Shown: positions 51,211 through 58,925 of the stretch, piece after piece
Position numbering within the stretch: position 1 is the first letter of the stretch
How the letters are laid out: each line of letters begins with the position of its first letter
DNA from: Primorskyibacter flagellatus
GTDB lineage: Bacteria > Pseudomonadota > Alphaproteobacteria > Rhodobacterales > Rhodobacteraceae
Assembly (NCBI RefSeq): GCF_014638275.1
Contig: NZ_BMFJ01000004.1
Location: 62,001 to 126,000 of the forward strand
Direction of reading: 5' to 3'
DNA length: 64,000 nucleotides
Notes under the pieces: generated by a model
Told to the model about the DNA's origin: nothing
Seen by the model: the letters and a program-made list of their open reading frames with translations, nothing else
The model's database searches: none
Made by a program: the position numbers and the translations under genes

Positions 51211-52047
51211 TTATCCGCCGCCGACCGCGGGGAGGTAGCTTTCCATCAGCGACCCGGCCAGCATGTACCAGCCGTCGATGAGGACGAAGAAGATCACCTT
51301 GAACGGCAGGGAGATCAGCACGGGCGGCAGCATCATCATGCCAGCCGACATCAGGATTGAGGCAATGATGAGGTCGATCGCCACGAAGGGCAGATAGATC
51401 AGGAAACCGATCGAGAATGCCCGGCGGAGTTCCGACATCATGAAGGCCGGCACCAGCGCGCGCCAGGCGGGCAGGCCGTCCTCCGTCACCTGTTCGTTGA
51501 GCGGCCCGGTCTCGCCCGCGCTGCGCGCCGCGATGTCCTGGAAAAGCGCCAGGTCCTTGTCGCGGGTATTGGCGGCCATGAAGACGCGGAAGGGTTCGGC
51601 GGTGCGGTAGAGCGCCTGTTCCTCGGTGATCGCGTTGTTCATCAGCGGCTGGATCCCGCCCGTCCAGGCATCGTCGAAGACCGGCTGCATCACGAAAAAG
51701 GTCATGAACAGCGCCATGGAGGACAGCACCATGTTCGGCGGCGTCTGGTTCAGACCAAGCGCGGAGCGGAGCATCGAGAAGACGATCACGAAGCGGGTGA
51801 AGGAGGTCATCACCACCAACAGACCCGGCGCGATGGACAGCACCGTCATCGCCGCGATCAGCTGCAGGATGCGGCCCGACAGGGTGGCGCGTTCGTCCGA
51901 CCCCGGTGCCGCATCGCTCAGCGCATCGGTGATGCCCGACAGGAAGGACCCGCCATCCTGCGCCACCGCATGCGAGGCGCAGAGCATCAGCCCGGCCGCG
52001 ACGAGCGCCGGGATCGACAGGCGGACGGCTGATCCCGTCCGCTTCAT
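51211..52047 (-). CDS. fliP: Flagellar export gate protein FliP
   Basis: This 278-residue protein has a signal peptide (about 1-29, SHAVAQ), and FliP motifs (SFTRFVIVFSMLRSALGLNQTPPN in pieces; FMMSELRRAFSIGFLIYLPF; LPFKVIFFVLIDGW). It lies away from fliQ and fliR, in the fliF operon next to fliN. No fliO is recognised between fliN and fliP. Confidence 0.96.
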   Translation of the reverse strand: MKRTGSAVRLSIPALVAAGLMLCASHAVAQDGGSFLSGITDALSDAAPGSDERATLSGRILQLIAAMTVLSIAPGLLVVMTSFTRFVIVFSMLRSALGLNQTPPNMVLSSMALFMTFFVMQPVFDDAWTGGIQPLMNNAITEEQALYRTAEPFRVFMAANTRDKDLALFQDIAARSAGETGPLNEQVTEDGLPAWRALVPAFMMSELRRAFSIGFLIYLPFVAIDLIIASILMSAGMMMLPPVLISLPFKVIFFVLIDGWYMLAGSLMESYLPAVGGG

Positions 52048-52425
52048 TCACTTCTCCGACACGTAGTCTTTGACAATCTCGATCAGCGACACGCCGACCC
52101 GCTCCTCGTCAAGCTTGACGAGGTCGCCGCGCGCCACCAGCCGGTCGTTGATGACGATGTCGACGGGTTCGCCGATGCGCTTGTCGAGTTCGATGATCGA
52201 CCCGCGCGACAGCTTGAGCAGGGCCGAGATCGGCATCCGCGTCTTGCCCAGCACCACCTGCACGTTCAGCCCGACGTTGAGCATCGCGTCGATGTTGTAG
52301 CCGGCGCCCTCTTTGGACTTGCCCATCATGGCGTCCATGACGGTTTCCTGGATCTCGGGATCGGCCTCGGGGATTTCGGCGGTGTCGGTCTTCTGGTCTT
52401 CGGTGTTGTCGGTTTCGTCAGCCAC
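52048..52425 (-). CDS. fliN: Motor switch protein FliN
   Basis: This 125-residue protein consists of an acidic N-terminus and a SpoA/FliN C-terminal domain (MLNVGLNVQVVLGKTRMPISALLKLSRGSIIELDK in segments; VARGDLVKLDEERVGVSLIEIV). It forms the C ring with FliM. Directly abuts fliP. Confidence 0.95.
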   Translation of the reverse strand: MADETDNTEDQKTDTAEIPEADPEIQETVMDAMMGKSKEGAGYNIDAMLNVGLNVQVVLGKTRMPISALLKLSRGSIIELDKRIGEPVDIVINDRLVARGDLVKLDEERVGVSLIEIVKDYVSEK

Positions 52426-52428
52426 GGC

Positions 52429-53091
52429 TTACTCCAGTTCGGCTTTTCTGCGGGCCAGGGCGTCGCCCGCGGCCTGTTTCAGGGCGGTCAGGATCTTGTC
52501 GCAGAGCTCGGTCAGGCTGAATTCCATCAGCCCGTTGTCCCATTCGACCCGGGTGTCGCCCGCCCGCATCCTGTTGTCGGTCTGGATCTGCACACGTCCC
52601 TGGAACCCGGCCCGCTGCACCTGATCGTTGATCCCGTCGGTGAGTTCCCCGGCAAGGTCGGCGGGGACGTGGATCCGCAGCAGCGACGCGCCGATGGCCA
52701 TGCGGATGGCCTTCTTGATCTCGTGTTCGGTGCGCAGCAGGGCGGTCTGGTCCAGCAGTTCCGGCGCAAGCTGGCGGAAGATGGTCAGCACGTAGTCCAG
52801 CACCTGATATTCCAGCGCCGCCTTGTGCTGATCGGCCTGGGTCAGGATCTGCTGCAGCCGCGGGGCCAGAACCACAAGCGCATCGGCGGTGCGGGAGGAG
52901 GTGCTCTCCGCCGCCTCGACCGAGGCCTCCGCGCGCCCGGCAAGCCGTCCGTCCTCGTAGGCTTCCTTGGAGGCCTTGCGGACGGCTTCGTCCATGTCCT
53001 CGGGCGTGTAGATCGACCGTTTCTGATGGATCCGGCGGCGTGCCTCGAATTCCGCCTCTTCGTCGAAGTCGCGCTCGAATATGGTGTTCAT
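52429..53091 (-). CDS. fliH: Flagellar export stalk protein FliH (divergent)
   Basis: This 220-residue protein is largely helical: charged N-terminus, Ala/Glu-rich helices (DGRLAGRAEASVEAAES), then a C-terminal domain with TDNRMRAGDTRVEWDNGLME, the FliH/YscL pattern ending in a recognisable gDxr-eW-G. Located between fliF and fliN, where FliH belongs; regulates FliI. Confidence 0.82.
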   Translation of the reverse strand: MNTIFERDFDEEAEFEARRRIHQKRSIYTPEDMDEAVRKASKEAYEDGRLAGRAEASVEAAESTSSRTADALVVLAPRLQQILTQADQHKAALEYQVLDYVLTIFRQLAPELLDQTALLRTEHEIKKAIRMAIGASLLRIHVPADLAGELTDGINDQVQRAGFQGRVQIQTDNRMRAGDTRVEWDNGLMEFSLTELCDKILTALKQAAGDALARRKAELE

Positions 53092-53094
53092 GCC

Positions 53095-54807
53095 TTACAT
53101 CCCCTCTGCCAGCCAGGTCTTCACGACCTTCAGAGAATCCGTCGGCTGGCTTTCGATCAGCCCGCTGACGGTGTTGATCCAGCCGCGATGCACCCCGCCG
53201 CGCACCGCGCCGATGGTGACCATGTCGTCCGGCCCGGCCTTCGCGTCGTCGTCCAGGATCTGGCCCGTGACCACGCCGTTGGCGGCCACGGCGGGCTGGT
53301 TGCGCCGTGCGCGGGTGGCCGAGGCGGCGGGCAGGTTCTCCGGCGCGCCTTCTTCGTCCTCTGCCTCCGCCCCGTCGGCAGCGGCCCCCGGCAGCGCGGC
53401 GAGGTCCTTGTTGCCCTCAACCCCTTCGACCGGGGCGAGGCGGGCCATCATCGGCATCACGCCGAACTTCAGGATCGCCGCGATCACCGCCAGCGCGAAG
53501 ACCGCGCGCAGGATCGACATGAGGTTGTCCTTGAGGATCTGGCCGACCCCGGTGGTCACCGGCTCACCCACGTCCATCGAATAGTCCATGAACCGCAGGC
53601 TATCCACAGAGACCGAGTCGCCGCGCCCCTCGTTGAAACCGATGGCGGCCTGCACCAGCTGGTTCAGACGGTCCAGTTCCTCGGGCGTGCGCTCCTCATA
53701 GGCGACATCGCCGCCGTCCTGCACGTTGTAGATGCCGTTCACCAGCACCGCGACCGAGACGCGGGCGATCTCTCCGGGTTCGCGCACGGTTTCGGTGGCG
53801 GTGTTGCCGATCTCGTAGTTCACCACCTCGTCGGTGCGGTTGGAGCTGTTCTGGCTCTGCGCCGACCCGTTCTGCGCGAGCGAGGCGGGGATATCGTCGT
53901 TTACGCCGACCTCGCCCGTGTCGCTCTTGGTGTCGGAGCGGTTCTCTTCCCGTGTCTCGGTGGAGCGGACGACGCGCTGCTCGGGGTCATAGCTCTGGTT
54001 GCGGATCACCTGGCGTTCGTTGGTCAGGTCGACGCTGACCTTCACGCGCGCATTGCCCGCGCCGACGCGGGCGGTGAGGATTTCGGTGACGTTGGCGGCG
54101 ATCCGGTCTTCGATCGAGGCACGCAGGGCCTGCTGGCTGACCTCCGCATTGTCGCGCCCCTCCTCGGCGAGGATCGTCTCGCCATTCGCGGTGAGGACGG
54201 TGACACGGCCGGCGGCCATCTCCGGCACGGCCGAGGCGACGAGTGCGCGGATCGACTGCGCCTGCCGGTTGGAAATCTGATGCCCCGCACGGCCCCGCAC
54301 GATGACCGAGGCGGAGGGCTGCGGGCGTTCCCGCGAAAACGCCTCTCTTTCGGGCAGAACCAGATGGACGCGGGCGGCATCGACCCCGTCGAGCGTCTGG
54401 ATCGAGCGGGCCAACTCCCCTTCCAGCGCGCGCAGACGGTTGATCTTCTGCATGAAGGTGTTCATGCCGAGACCGCTGCCCTCGTCGAACAGTTCCCACC
54501 CTGCAACGCCGTCACCGACCAGCCCCTGACCGGCCAGCTCCATGCGGGCGCGGGCAAGATCTTCCTGCGGGACGGAGATGATGGAGCCGGAGGCGTCGAC
54601 CTTTACCGTGAACCCGGAACCCTCGAGCGAGGAGACCATGCGCGAGGCGTCGGACGGGGTGAGATCGCGGTAGAGCGTGGCGTAGCTCGGCTCCAGCACG
54701 GTGCGGATGCCGAAGACCAGGGCAAGGACCAGCACAATACCGGTTGCCCCAAGGGCGATCAGCCGCCCCTGGCCCAGAGCCCTGAGATTTTCCAACAAGG
54801 CCTGCAC
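53095..54807 (-). CDS. fliF: MS-ring protein FliF
   Basis: FliF (570 residues) is the base of the flagellum. N-terminal membrane helix (LIALGATGIVLVLALVFGI), YscJ-like ring domains (EPSYATLYRDLTPSDASRM; ELARSIQTLDGVDAARVHLVLP), second membrane helix (about 450-470), and a C-terminal FliG-binding tail (SLKVVKTWLAEGM). First gene of its operon, facing fliL across 195 bp. Confidence 0.97.
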   Translation of the reverse strand: MQALLENLRALGQGRLIALGATGIVLVLALVFGIRTVLEPSYATLYRDLTPSDASRMVSSLEGSGFTVKVDASGSIISVPQEDLARARMELAGQGLVGDGVAGWELFDEGSGLGMNTFMQKINRLRALEGELARSIQTLDGVDAARVHLVLPEREAFSRERPQPSASVIVRGRAGHQISNRQAQSIRALVASAVPEMAAGRVTVLTANGETILAEEGRDNAEVSQQALRASIEDRIAANVTEILTARVGAGNARVKVSVDLTNERQVIRNQSYDPEQRVVRSTETREENRSDTKSDTGEVGVNDDIPASLAQNGSAQSQNSSNRTDEVVNYEIGNTATETVREPGEIARVSVAVLVNGIYNVQDGGDVAYEERTPEELDRLNQLVQAAIGFNEGRGDSVSVDSLRFMDYSMDVGEPVTTGVGQILKDNLMSILRAVFALAVIAAILKFGVMPMMARLAPVEGVEGNKDLAALPGAAADGAEAEDEEGAPENLPAASATRARRNQPAVAANGVVTGQILDDDAKAGPDDMVTIGAVRGGVHRGWINTVSGLIESQPTDSLKVVKTWLAEGM

Positions 54808-54836
54808 GTCGCCCCCAAGTTCTTTTCTCGTTGATC

Positions 54837-54860
54837 CAAGAATAGGCGAAACTATTCTTG
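54837..54860. promoter_or_regulatory. Palindromic CAAGAATAG-N6-CTATTCTTG element between fliF and fliL
   Basis: A perfect 9-bp inverted repeat with a 6-bp centre (GCGAAA), 30 bp upstream of the fliF ATG. A related pair CAAGAAATAG (54931-54940) and TTCTTG (54951-54956) lies on the fliL side. These are the clearest copies of the shared flagellar element. Confidence 0.7.
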
Positions 54861-55002
54861 AAAGGCAAGATAACTTTGCGGTTTAAGCTTGCAAAATCTC
54901 GCGCCGCGCGGCATGTTTCCTTGAAGATCACAAGAAATAGCCGGGTTCTGTTCTTGAGGGGCGCAAAGAATCATCCGGCAGGGTGACGGTGAAGGGCAGT
55001 CG

Positions 55003-55506
55003 ATGAAGAAAAAGCTCGTTTCGGTGGCGCTGATCTCGGTCGTGGGCGTTGTTGCCCTCGTCGGCGGTCTTGTCGCGGCCATGGGCTTTGATGACGCGCT
55101 TGCGCTTGTCACCGGCGGCAAGGGCGGGGCCGAAGAGGTCGCCGCGGCCGAGGTTCACAAGGCTGCGCCGCCCGAGATGGGCAAGACGATCATGATCACG
55201 CCGTTTCAGGAGATCATCGTCAACATCTCTGCCACCACCGCGACGGGGCGGCAGACGACCCGGTTTCTAAAGCTGAACACCGCGCTGGTTTACGATGAGG
55301 CCGCCGAGGGCGCGAAACATGTCGAAGAGCGCAAGCCCTTCGTGCGCGATGCCTTTCAGGATTATCTCCGCCAGCTGTCCGAGCGCGACGTGCAGGGCAG
55401 CGCCAGTCTGGCCATCCTGAAGGCGGAACTGCTGCGCCGCGCGCGGACCGTGTCGGGAACCGACGCGCCGCAGGAAATCCTCATATCCGACCTGATCGTG
55501 CAATAG
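55003..55506 (+). CDS. fliL: Flagellar basal-body protein FliL
   Basis: FliL (167 residues) is a single-pass membrane protein around the stator. N-terminal helix (VSVALISVVGVVALVGGLVAAMGF), linker, and the periplasmic domain (ITPFQEIIVNISA; FLKLNTALVYD; PFVRDAFQDYLRQLS; EILISDLIVQ). It heads fliL-fliM-DUF6468-motE; fliM follows after 4 bp. Confidence 0.93.
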   Translation: MKKKLVSVALISVVGVVALVGGLVAAMGFDDALALVTGGKGGAEEVAAAEVHKAAPPEMGKTIMITPFQEIIVNISATTATGRQTTRFLKLNTALVYDEAAEGAKHVEERKPFVRDAFQDYLRQLSERDVQGSASLAILKAELLRRARTVSGTDAPQEILISDLIVQ

Positions 55507-55510
55507 ACCC

Positions 55511-56458
55511 ATGTGCCCACCCTCCGCCAACATAGCCCTGCCCGAAGGTGCCCCGGTCGAAGAAGAGATCATCCAGCGCGCCAAGCGGTCCTATGAACGC
55601 CTGCCGACCCTCGAGGTCATCCTCGAACGCTTCGCCCTCGCCGTCGGTCCGGCGCTGAAACATTACGTCGGGGCGATCTGCGAGGCGAATATCGACACGC
55701 TGGACTACCTCACCACCGGCGATGCACTGGAAAGCGTGCCGAACCCGGCGCTGATCTCGGTTGTCGAAGAACTGAACTGGGACGGACCCTTTGCGCTCGC
55801 CCTGGACCCGACGCTGCTGATCTCCACTCTGGAAATCACCTTCGGCGGACGGTCCACCGGGCGCAGCAGCTGGACCCCGCGCAGCTTTACCGCGATCGAG
55901 AAGAAGATCGGCCGGGACATGACTCAGCTGATCCTCGAAGAGCTGGCGGAATCCTTCGGCAAGCTGTGCGACGTCGAATTCACCATCAGCCATATCGAGA
56001 CCAACGCGCAGGCCATGGTGCTGGCCCCGCCCAACACCGGCTGCGTGCGGCTGCGCATGCATGTGACCATGGACGACCGCGACGGCTATTTCTACCTCGT
56101 CATCCCGTTCAATGCCCTGGCAGAGATCCGCAACATGCTGGTGCAGCCTTTCCACGGCGGATCGCTTGGCGGCGACAAGAGCTGGCGGCGGTCGATGACC
56201 GAGGTGATCGAGGATACGGATGTCCTTGTCACCGCTCTCCTGCACGAGGCCTTTGTGCCGATGCAGGAAGTTCTGGAATGGAAGAAAGGTCAGGTTCTCG
56301 ACCTCGGGATCGTCAAGGACCAGCGGGTGTCTCTCAGCTGCAGCGGCACCGAAATGTACACCGCCGAAACCGGCAAACGGCGCAACGGGCATCTTGCGCT
56401 CAGGATCACCGACCAGCTTATCGACGAAGAGGAAATGACCAATGTCCTACCTGATTGA
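55511..56458 (+). CDS. fliM: Motor switch protein FliM
   Basis: This 315-residue protein has the FliM core (YERLPTLEVILERFALAVGPALKHYVG split over 30-60), a central CheC-like region and a C-terminal SpoA domain (VLEWKKGQVLDLGIVKDQRVSL). The N-terminal CheY-binding motif LSQxEIDALL is not evident, which fits the absence of chemotaxis genes here. Overlaps the next gene by 17 bp. Confidence 0.93.
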   Translation: MCPPSANIALPEGAPVEEEIIQRAKRSYERLPTLEVILERFALAVGPALKHYVGAICEANIDTLDYLTTGDALESVPNPALISVVEELNWDGPFALALDPTLLISTLEITFGGRSTGRSSWTPRSFTAIEKKIGRDMTQLILEELAESFGKLCDVEFTISHIETNAQAMVLAPPNTGCVRLRMHVTMDDRDGYFYLVIPFNALAEIRNMLVQPFHGGSLGGDKSWRRSMTEVIEDTDVLVTALLHEAFVPMQEVLEWKKGQVLDLGIVKDQRVSLSCSGTEMYTAETGKRRNGHLALRITDQLIDEEEMTNVLPD

Positions 56459-56798
56459 CATCATGATCCTGCTGCTGCTGGCCGGGACGCTTGGCTATGC
56501 CTATATCGTCGACCGCCGCGTGCGCATCCTCATGTCCGTGCTCAAGGAGATGGAGCCGATGGTCGGAAAGTTCTCCGAGGCGGTGGACCGGTCCGAAAGC
56601 TCTGTCGGGCTGCTCAAGACCATGACGGAGAAGGTGCGCAACCCCGTCACCGCCGCGCCCGAGGTCGATCGCGGCCAGATCGTATCCTTCCGCACCAGCC
56701 GCGAAAAGGCGACCCGTCCGGCAGGCGTGACCCGCGTGACCGGCAAGTCCGACCTGGTGCGCGGCTTCTTTGAAACCGCCCGCACGAAAGGCGCGTGA
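56442..56798 (+). CDS. DUF6468-like small membrane protein of the flagellar cluster
   Basis: This 118-residue protein has one N-terminal membrane helix (IDIMILLLLAGTLGYAYIV), a charged helix (RRVRILMSVLKEMEPMVGKFSEAVD) and a polar tail. Small proteins of this build lie between fliM and motE in many alphaproteobacteria and are grouped as DUF6468. Function is not known to me. It overlaps both neighbours. Confidence 0.7.
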   Translation: MSYLIDIMILLLLAGTLGYAYIVDRRVRILMSVLKEMEPMVGKFSEAVDRSESSVGLLKTMTEKVRNPVTAAPEVDRGQIVSFRTSREKATRPAGVTRVTGKSDLVRGFFETARTKGA

Positions 56799-57439
56799 TG
56801 GCCCTGCGTCCCTTCCCGATGATGCTGATCGCGCTGGCCGGCTTCGGCGCAGCCAAGCTGGCGGTGGAGGTCGTCGCCCCGGCCGCACCTATGCCGGCGG
56901 GAGAGGGGCTGTTCGTCGGCCCCGCCATCGCCGCCGCGCCCGCCGAGGAGACGCCGAAAGAGGCCGCCGCGAAGGACGCGCCCCGATCCTCGGACGAGGT
57001 GCAGGCCTGCGCCATGCCGGAAGAGATGCTCCAGATCATCACCACGGAACGCGAATACCTGGCCGAACAGAAGACCGACATGGCCCGCCGCGAGGCGGAG
57101 ATCGATCTTGCGCGCGAAAAACTTCAGCTGGAACAGACACGTCTGGACGAACTGAAAACCGCGCTCGAAGGCCTCTTGGCCAAGGTCGATGCCGCCCAGA
57201 CCGATGACGTGCGCCGCCTGGTCGCGCTCTATTCCAACATGAAGCCGAAGGATGCGGCGGCGATCATGAACGACCTGGATATCGAGGTGTCTGTGATGGT
57301 GCTGGGCACAATGTCCGAACGCACCGCCGCCCCGATCCTCGCCGGGCTGAACCCGGTGCGGGCGCGGGCGATTTCCAAGATCATCCTTGAACGGTCCAAG
57401 CTGCCCGGCGACCAGCGCCTGAACAACCTCAAGCTCTGA
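56795..57439 (+). CDS. motE: MotE-like periplasmic/MgtE-N-domain protein
   Basis: This 214-residue protein starts at GTG 56795 or ATG 56798. It has a signal-like N-terminus (MMLIALAGFGAAKLAVEV), an Ala-rich linker, a coiled coil (about 95-135), and a C-terminal MgtE-N-like domain (VALYSNMKPKDAAAIMNDLD; AAPILAGLNPVRARAISKII). In rhizobia MotE is the chaperone of the periplasmic motility protein MotC. End of the fliL operon and of the flagellar cluster. Confidence 0.8.
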   Translation: MMALRPFPMMLIALAGFGAAKLAVEVVAPAAPMPAGEGLFVGPAIAAAPAEETPKEAAAKDAPRSSDEVQACAMPEEMLQIITTEREYLAEQKTDMARREAEIDLAREKLQLEQTRLDELKTALEGLLAKVDAAQTDDVRRLVALYSNMKPKDAAAIMNDLDIEVSVMVLGTMSERTAAPILAGLNPVRARAISKIILERSKLPGDQRLNNLKL

Positions 57440-57474
57440 TCCTCGCGCTTACCGCCGGAATGTGGTAGACCTGA

Positions 57475-57488
57475 CGGTAGTTTTACCG
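57475..57488. promoter_or_regulatory. Operator candidate of ccdAB
   Basis: CGGTA-GTTT-TACCG is a short perfect inverted repeat 18 bp upstream of the ccdA ATG. CcdA-type antitoxins repress their own promoter through such palindromes. Confidence 0.5.
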
Positions 57489-57505
57489 GCAAGACGAGTC
57501 GTCCC

Positions 57506-57736
57506 ATGGCCAAGACCCCGCGCAAATCCACCTCCATGAGCCTCGACGCCGACCTGCTGGCGGAGGCGCGTGCACTAGGCGTAAACATCTCCCGTGCCGC
57601 CGAGAAAGGGCTGGAGGAGGCGGTGAAGAGGGAACGCACCCTCGCATGGCAGAAGGAACACGCCGGGGCCATTCAGGAATTCAACGACTGGATCGAGAAG
57701 AACGGGGTGCCCTTCGCCGAATTCCGCAAGTTCTGA
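57506..57736 (+). CDS. ccdA: Antitoxin CcdA
   Basis: This 76-residue protein has the CcdA layout: an N-terminal ribbon-helix-helix (KSTSMSLDADLLAEARALGVNISRAAEKGLEEAVKRER in pieces) and a flexible acidic C-terminus (EFNDWIEKNGVPFAEFRKF) that neutralises CcdB. It is followed by ccdB with a 2-bp gap. Likely a plasmid stabilisation pair, in keeping with repABC in the window. Confidence 0.9.
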   Translation: MAKTPRKSTSMSLDADLLAEARALGVNISRAAEKGLEEAVKRERTLAWQKEHAGAIQEFNDWIEKNGVPFAEFRKF

Positions 57737-57738
57737 AG

Positions 57739-58038
57739 ATGGCGGCACAGTACGATCTGTACCATGCCGTGAACGGTCGGCTCTGTGTCGTCATTCAGAA
57801 CGATCTGCTGACCGGCATCGCCACCAGTGTCATCATGCCGGTTCTGCCGCGTCGCCAGACCCCGATCCTCTACAAATCCCTGAATCCGGAAATCATCATT
57901 GGCGACGAAGTCTATGTCCTGATGCCGCAGCTTGTGGCCACCTTGACGCAGACCGAACTCGGCACCCGCATCGGATCGCTCGCCGTCTACCGGGACGAGA
58001 TCACGCGCGCCTTGGATACCCTGCTCTCGGGCATCTGA
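57739..58038 (+). CDS. ccdB: Gyrase-poisoning toxin CcdB
   Basis: This 99-residue protein starts at ATG 57739; length is that of CcdB. Motifs: AAQYDLYHAVNGRLCVVIQNDLL, TSVIMPVLPR, LNPEIIIGDEVYVLMPQ. CcdB traps DNA gyrase when CcdA is lost. Convergent with the GntR gene; 3-bp gap. Confidence 0.9.
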   Translation: MAAQYDLYHAVNGRLCVVIQNDLLTGIATSVIMPVLPRRQTPILYKSLNPEIIIGDEVYVLMPQLVATLTQTELGTRIGSLAVYRDEITRALDTLLSGI

Positions 58039-58041
58039 TCG

Positions 58042-58719
58042 TCAGGACTCGGGCAGTTTCAGTTTCAGCCGCGCGGCATAGCTCTGGCGGATGTGATGCG
58101 CGGCCAGATCTTCCGCCTTGCCAGCGTCACGCGCGGCGATCGCTTCGGCCAGCGCGCGGTGTTCGCCGATCACGGCATGGCGGCGCGCGATGTCGACAAG
58201 CGAGGTGCCGCGGCGGTCGGCGGCGACGATGTCCTCCAGCGTATTGGTGAACTTCATCAGGTAGCGGTTGTGCGCGCAGGACCGGATCATGCCGTGAAAG
58301 GCGCGGTTGTGGCGGATCATGGCGTCGCGGTCCTCCACCAGACCGGCCTCGCGGTCGGTCAGGGCGATCAGCTGGTCCATTTCCGGCCCCGATGCGTTGC
58401 GCGCCGCCTGTCCCGCAATCGCCCGCTCCATCACCTCGCGCGCGACGAAGATCTCCTTCAGCGCCTCGTTGTCGATGGAGGCGACGACCAGCCCGCGCCG
58501 GGGATGGTTGGCCAGCAGCCCCTCGGCCTGAAGCCGCAGCAGGCCCTCGCGCGCGGGGGTGCGGCTGATCTTCAGCCAGTCCGCGGTCTTGTATTCCGAA
58601 ATCCGGTCACCGGGTGACAGCGTGCCGTCGGCAATCGCATCGCGCACCGCCTCATAGGCATGGTCCGCGAGGTTCGAAGAGGTGCTGCGCCCGGTCATGC
58701 CGATCCTTCCGTCCATCAT
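58042..58719 (-). CDS. GntR-family regulator, FCD type
   Basis: This 225-residue regulator has an N-terminal winged HTH (AYEAVRDAIADGTLSPGDRI; KISRTPAREGLLRLQAEGL) and a C-terminal FCD ligand-binding domain with the metal-type His residues (HNRAFHGMI; HRALAEAI; HHIRQSYAAR). It is divergent from the acyl-CoA dehydrogenase operon and probably controls it; similar short elements lie at 58720, 58878 and 63329. Ligand probably an acid or CoA ester intermediate. ATG at 58698 is another possible start. Confidence 0.88.
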   Translation of the reverse strand: MMDGRIGMTGRSTSSNLADHAYEAVRDAIADGTLSPGDRISEYKTADWLKISRTPAREGLLRLQAEGLLANHPRRGLVVASIDNEALKEIFVAREVMERAIAGQAARNASGPEMDQLIALTDREAGLVEDRDAMIRHNRAFHGMIRSCAHNRYLMKFTNTLEDIVAADRRGTSLVDIARRHAVIGEHRALAEAIAARDAGKAEDLAAHHIRQSYAARLKLKLPES

Positions 58720-58736
58720 GGCATACTATACGGTAC
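58720..58736. promoter_or_regulatory. GntR-site candidate 1
   Basis: GGCATACTATACGGTAC, just upstream of the GntR ATG. Shares the core TACYATA with 58878-58896 and 63329-63346. Likely autoregulation. Confidence 0.45.
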
Positions 58737-58877
58737 AGCCCGCCCGGCGGTCAAACCATGCCGCCACGTCGCCGGAAATGCCCCGGTTTCGTGCCTGTAC
58801 ACCTGCCGCTGCCCCTCACAGCACCCGCCGGGCCGAGTTGACGCGCCCCCGCGATGCCGGTAACGGTAGGTTCAAAT

Positions 58878-58896
58878 GGCATACCATATCGCGGTA
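58878..58896. promoter_or_regulatory. GntR-site candidate 2
   Basis: GGCATACCATATCGCGGTA, 30 bp upstream of the acyl-CoA dehydrogenase ATG. The first 7 bases repeat those of site 1. Position fits an operator over the catabolic promoter. Confidence 0.45.
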
Positions 58897-58925
58897 AGCC
58901 CGACCATGGAGACGGGGAGAGCACC

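Noticed and set aside
52669..54834. 721-codon open frame opposite fliF and fliH
   Set aside because: Shadow of fliF; composition biased to Arg/Gly/His and no domain pattern.
57646..57738. Longer ccdB frame starting inside ccdA
   Set aside because: The extension is out of frame with ccdA and encodes unrelated sequence; the ATG at 57739 gives the normal CcdB length.
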